DNA from: Actinomycetales bacterium JB111
Lineage (GTDB): Bacteria > Actinomycetota > Actinomycetes > Actinomycetales > Actinomycetaceae
Direction: 5' to 3'
DNA: 36,115 nucleotides
NCBI GenBank assembly: GCA_900163555.1
Contig: FUHX01000042.1
Coordinates: forward strand, 1 to 36,115
Shown here piece by piece: positions 35,140 through 36,115 of this stretch. Position 1 is the stretch's first letter. Every line of letters starts with the position of its first letter. The notes beneath the pieces are model-generated. The model did no database searches, was not told where the DNA came from, and was given only the letters and a program-made list of their open reading frames with translations. The translations under genes and the position numbers were made by a program.

Positions 35140-36053
35140 CGCGCCGCGTCCAGCCAGGCGTCCTCCTCGTCGGCGTCGCTGACGCGCCGCTCGGCCTTCG
35201 TCGACAGCTCCCCGCCGCGGGCGTAGGGCGTGCCGGCGAGCAGCGCCTCGTCCTCCTCGTCCGCCTCACGGCGGGCGAGCAGCGGGACGATCGCCAGGGC
35301 GCCGACCGCGAAGATCCACCACTGGAAGGCGTAGCTGAGGTGGTTGCCGATCGACGTCTCGGGCTCCGGGAGGTCGTTGAGACCGGTGCCGGCCGTCCCC
35401 TGGACGGGCTCGCCGAACCCCGCGACGACGACGCCGCGCCCCTCGGCGAGCTCCCTCGCGTCCGCGCCGGGGTCCGTCAGGTTGCCGAGCGCGTGCCGGA
35501 TCGCGTCCTCGTCGATCGAGTAGATCCAGCCGGGCGCGGGGTCGCGGTCCGAGAAGTGCTCCGCGGCGCGGAGCCGGAGCGTGAGGGTGACGTCCCCGTC
35601 CGGCGGGGCCGGCAGGTCGGCCGGCGTCGTCTCCGGGGCGGACGCGATCCAGCCGCGGTCGACCGGGAGGAAGACCGTCCGGCCGCCGACGTCGACGACG
35701 AACATGTCCACCGCGTGCAGCGCCGCGGCGCCGTCGACCGGGCGGTTGCGCAGGGCCAGCTGGGTGCCGTCGGCGAAGCGCCCGGTCACGGTGACGTGGC
35801 GCCAGACGTCCGACCCGTCCACCATCAGGTCGCCGACAAGATCCTCCGCGGGGACCGGGGCGCTCTCGGCGGCCTCCTCGATCGCCGCCCGGCGGTCGAC
35901 CTTCTCCTCGTGCCGGCCGAGCTGCCACGAGCCGAGCCACACGCAGACGCAGGCCGCGAGGATGCTCGTGACGATGAGCCCGATCCACCGGGGGCTGCGC
36001 AGGAACGCATACCGCCCGGACCGTTCGGTTCCGGGCGCGACCGCTGTGCTCAT
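35136..36053 (-). CDS. SURF1 family cytochrome oxidase biogenesis protein
   Basis: A 305-residue membrane protein of the SURF1/Shy1 family, which helps insert heme A into subunit I of aa3 oxidase. Topology is typical: one helix near the N-terminus (about 24-44, SWQLGR following at 47-52), a large extracytoplasmic domain (WRHVTVTGRF, LPVDRGWI), and a second helix near residues 240-258 after the conserved HLSYAFQWWIFA. A charged C-terminal tail of about 45 residues follows. The ATG at 36051-36053 has GGGGAG at spacing 8. It fits functionally with ctaA at the other end of the window. Its stop shares the tetranucleotide CTAG with the stop of the convergent regulator gene. Confidence 0.9.
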   Translation of the reverse strand: MSTAVAPGTERSGRYAFLRSPRWIGLIVTSILAACVCVWLGSWQLGRHEEKVDRRAAIEEAAESAPVPAEDLVGDLMVDGSDVWRHVTVTGRFADGTQLALRNRPVDGAAALHAVDMFVVDVGGRTVFLPVDRGWIASAPETTPADLPAPPDGDVTLTLRLRAAEHFSDRDPAPGWIYSIDEDAIRHALGNLTDPGADARELAEGRGVVVAGFGEPVQGTAGTGLNDLPEPETSIGNHLSYAFQWWIFAVGALAIVPLLARREADEEDEALLAGTPYARGGELSTKAERRVSDADEEDAWLDAAR

Positions 36054-36091
36054 CGCAGGTACTCCCCGGGGCGGACGTGGAAGGTGGGCGC

Positions 36092-36115
36092 TCTCTTATA
36101 CACAACTGACGCTGC
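36092..36115. other. Residual Nextera sequencing adapter at the contig end (artifact)
   Basis: Bases 36092-36104 (TCTCTTATACACA) match the Tn5 mosaic end used in Nextera libraries, and 36105-36115 continue into the read-1 adapter (CTGACGCTGC) with one mismatch at 36105. In total 23 of 24 positions agree. This is not genomic sequence. Confidence 0.9.

Noticed and set aside
36092-36104. Transposon end at the right border
   Set aside because: The sequence is the engineered mosaic end of a library adapter, and it continues into adapter sequence.

Overview
The window is about 36 kb of high-GC DNA, densely packed on both strands. GTG starts are frequent, and stop and start codons often overlap by 1-4 bases (ATGA, GTGA, TGATG). 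A SufR-led SUF operon with no intein, ctaA beside an ABC exporter, a HemD protein with a C-terminal DNA-binding domain in a nitrite operon, and candidate DtxR- and GlnR-type boxes all point to an actinobacterium, probably Micrococcales-like; I cannot name the genus. The right end (36092-36115) is unremoved Nextera sequencing adapter, so the window ends at a contig edge. No tRNA, rRNA, CRISPR array, insertion sequence or prophage was seen.

Layout. (1) 1-3.3 kb is an accessory-looking segment: a broken NMT1/SsuA-type binding lipoprotein, a divergent amidase with visibly lower GC, a 422-base gap with operator-like repeats, and a second binding lipoprotein. (2) 3.3-6.9 kb, minus strand: a hypothetical protein, heme A synthase CtaA and a two-gene ABC-2 exporter. 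Three of these genes have a TANNNT -10 box exactly 6 bases before the start codon, as in leaderless transcripts. (3) 7.3-14.0 kb: sufR-sufB-sufD-Rieske ferredoxin-sufC-sufS-sufU-sufT-like, a complete iron-sulfur assembly operon. It is preceded by a consensus-spaced promoter, a DtxR/IdeR-like iron box and a palindrome at the start point, and closed by a perfect 13-bp hairpin. (4) 14.1-19.3 kb: a Crp/Fnr-type regulator converging on a minus-strand gene set (flavin monooxygenase, metal-site-degenerate M24-fold hydrolase, binding lipoprotein, methyltransferase) that looks like an uncharacterised small-molecule catabolic module. (5) 19.5-22.2 kb: a YpfJ-type zinc peptidase divergent from an ABC-F ATPase. 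(6) 22.4-29.4 kb: nirC-nirB-nirD-cysG-like-hemD/nnaR-cbiX-like, a nitrite uptake and reduction operon carrying its own siroheme pathway and probable regulator. (7) 29.4-35.1 kb, minus strand: an AGPS-like FAD oxidase, a GlpK-like kinase and a GlpD-like dehydrogenase, divergent from a YhfZ-like regulator. Two glycerol-contact residues of the kinase are changed, so the substrate may not be glycerol. (8) 35.1-36.05 kb: a SURF1 family protein, functionally linked to CtaA through cytochrome oxidase assembly.

How the genes work together. SUF supplies Fe-S clusters, and NirB needs both Fe-S and siroheme. The nir operon makes siroheme through HemD, the SirC-SUMT fusion and the chelatase. CtaA and SURF1 serve the heme-copper oxidase. 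Three NMT1-type binding proteins have no local permease or ATPase, and the C-terminal half of the YhfZ-like regulator carries the same P-F-P-E motif as two of them. The least explained modules are regions 4 and 7.
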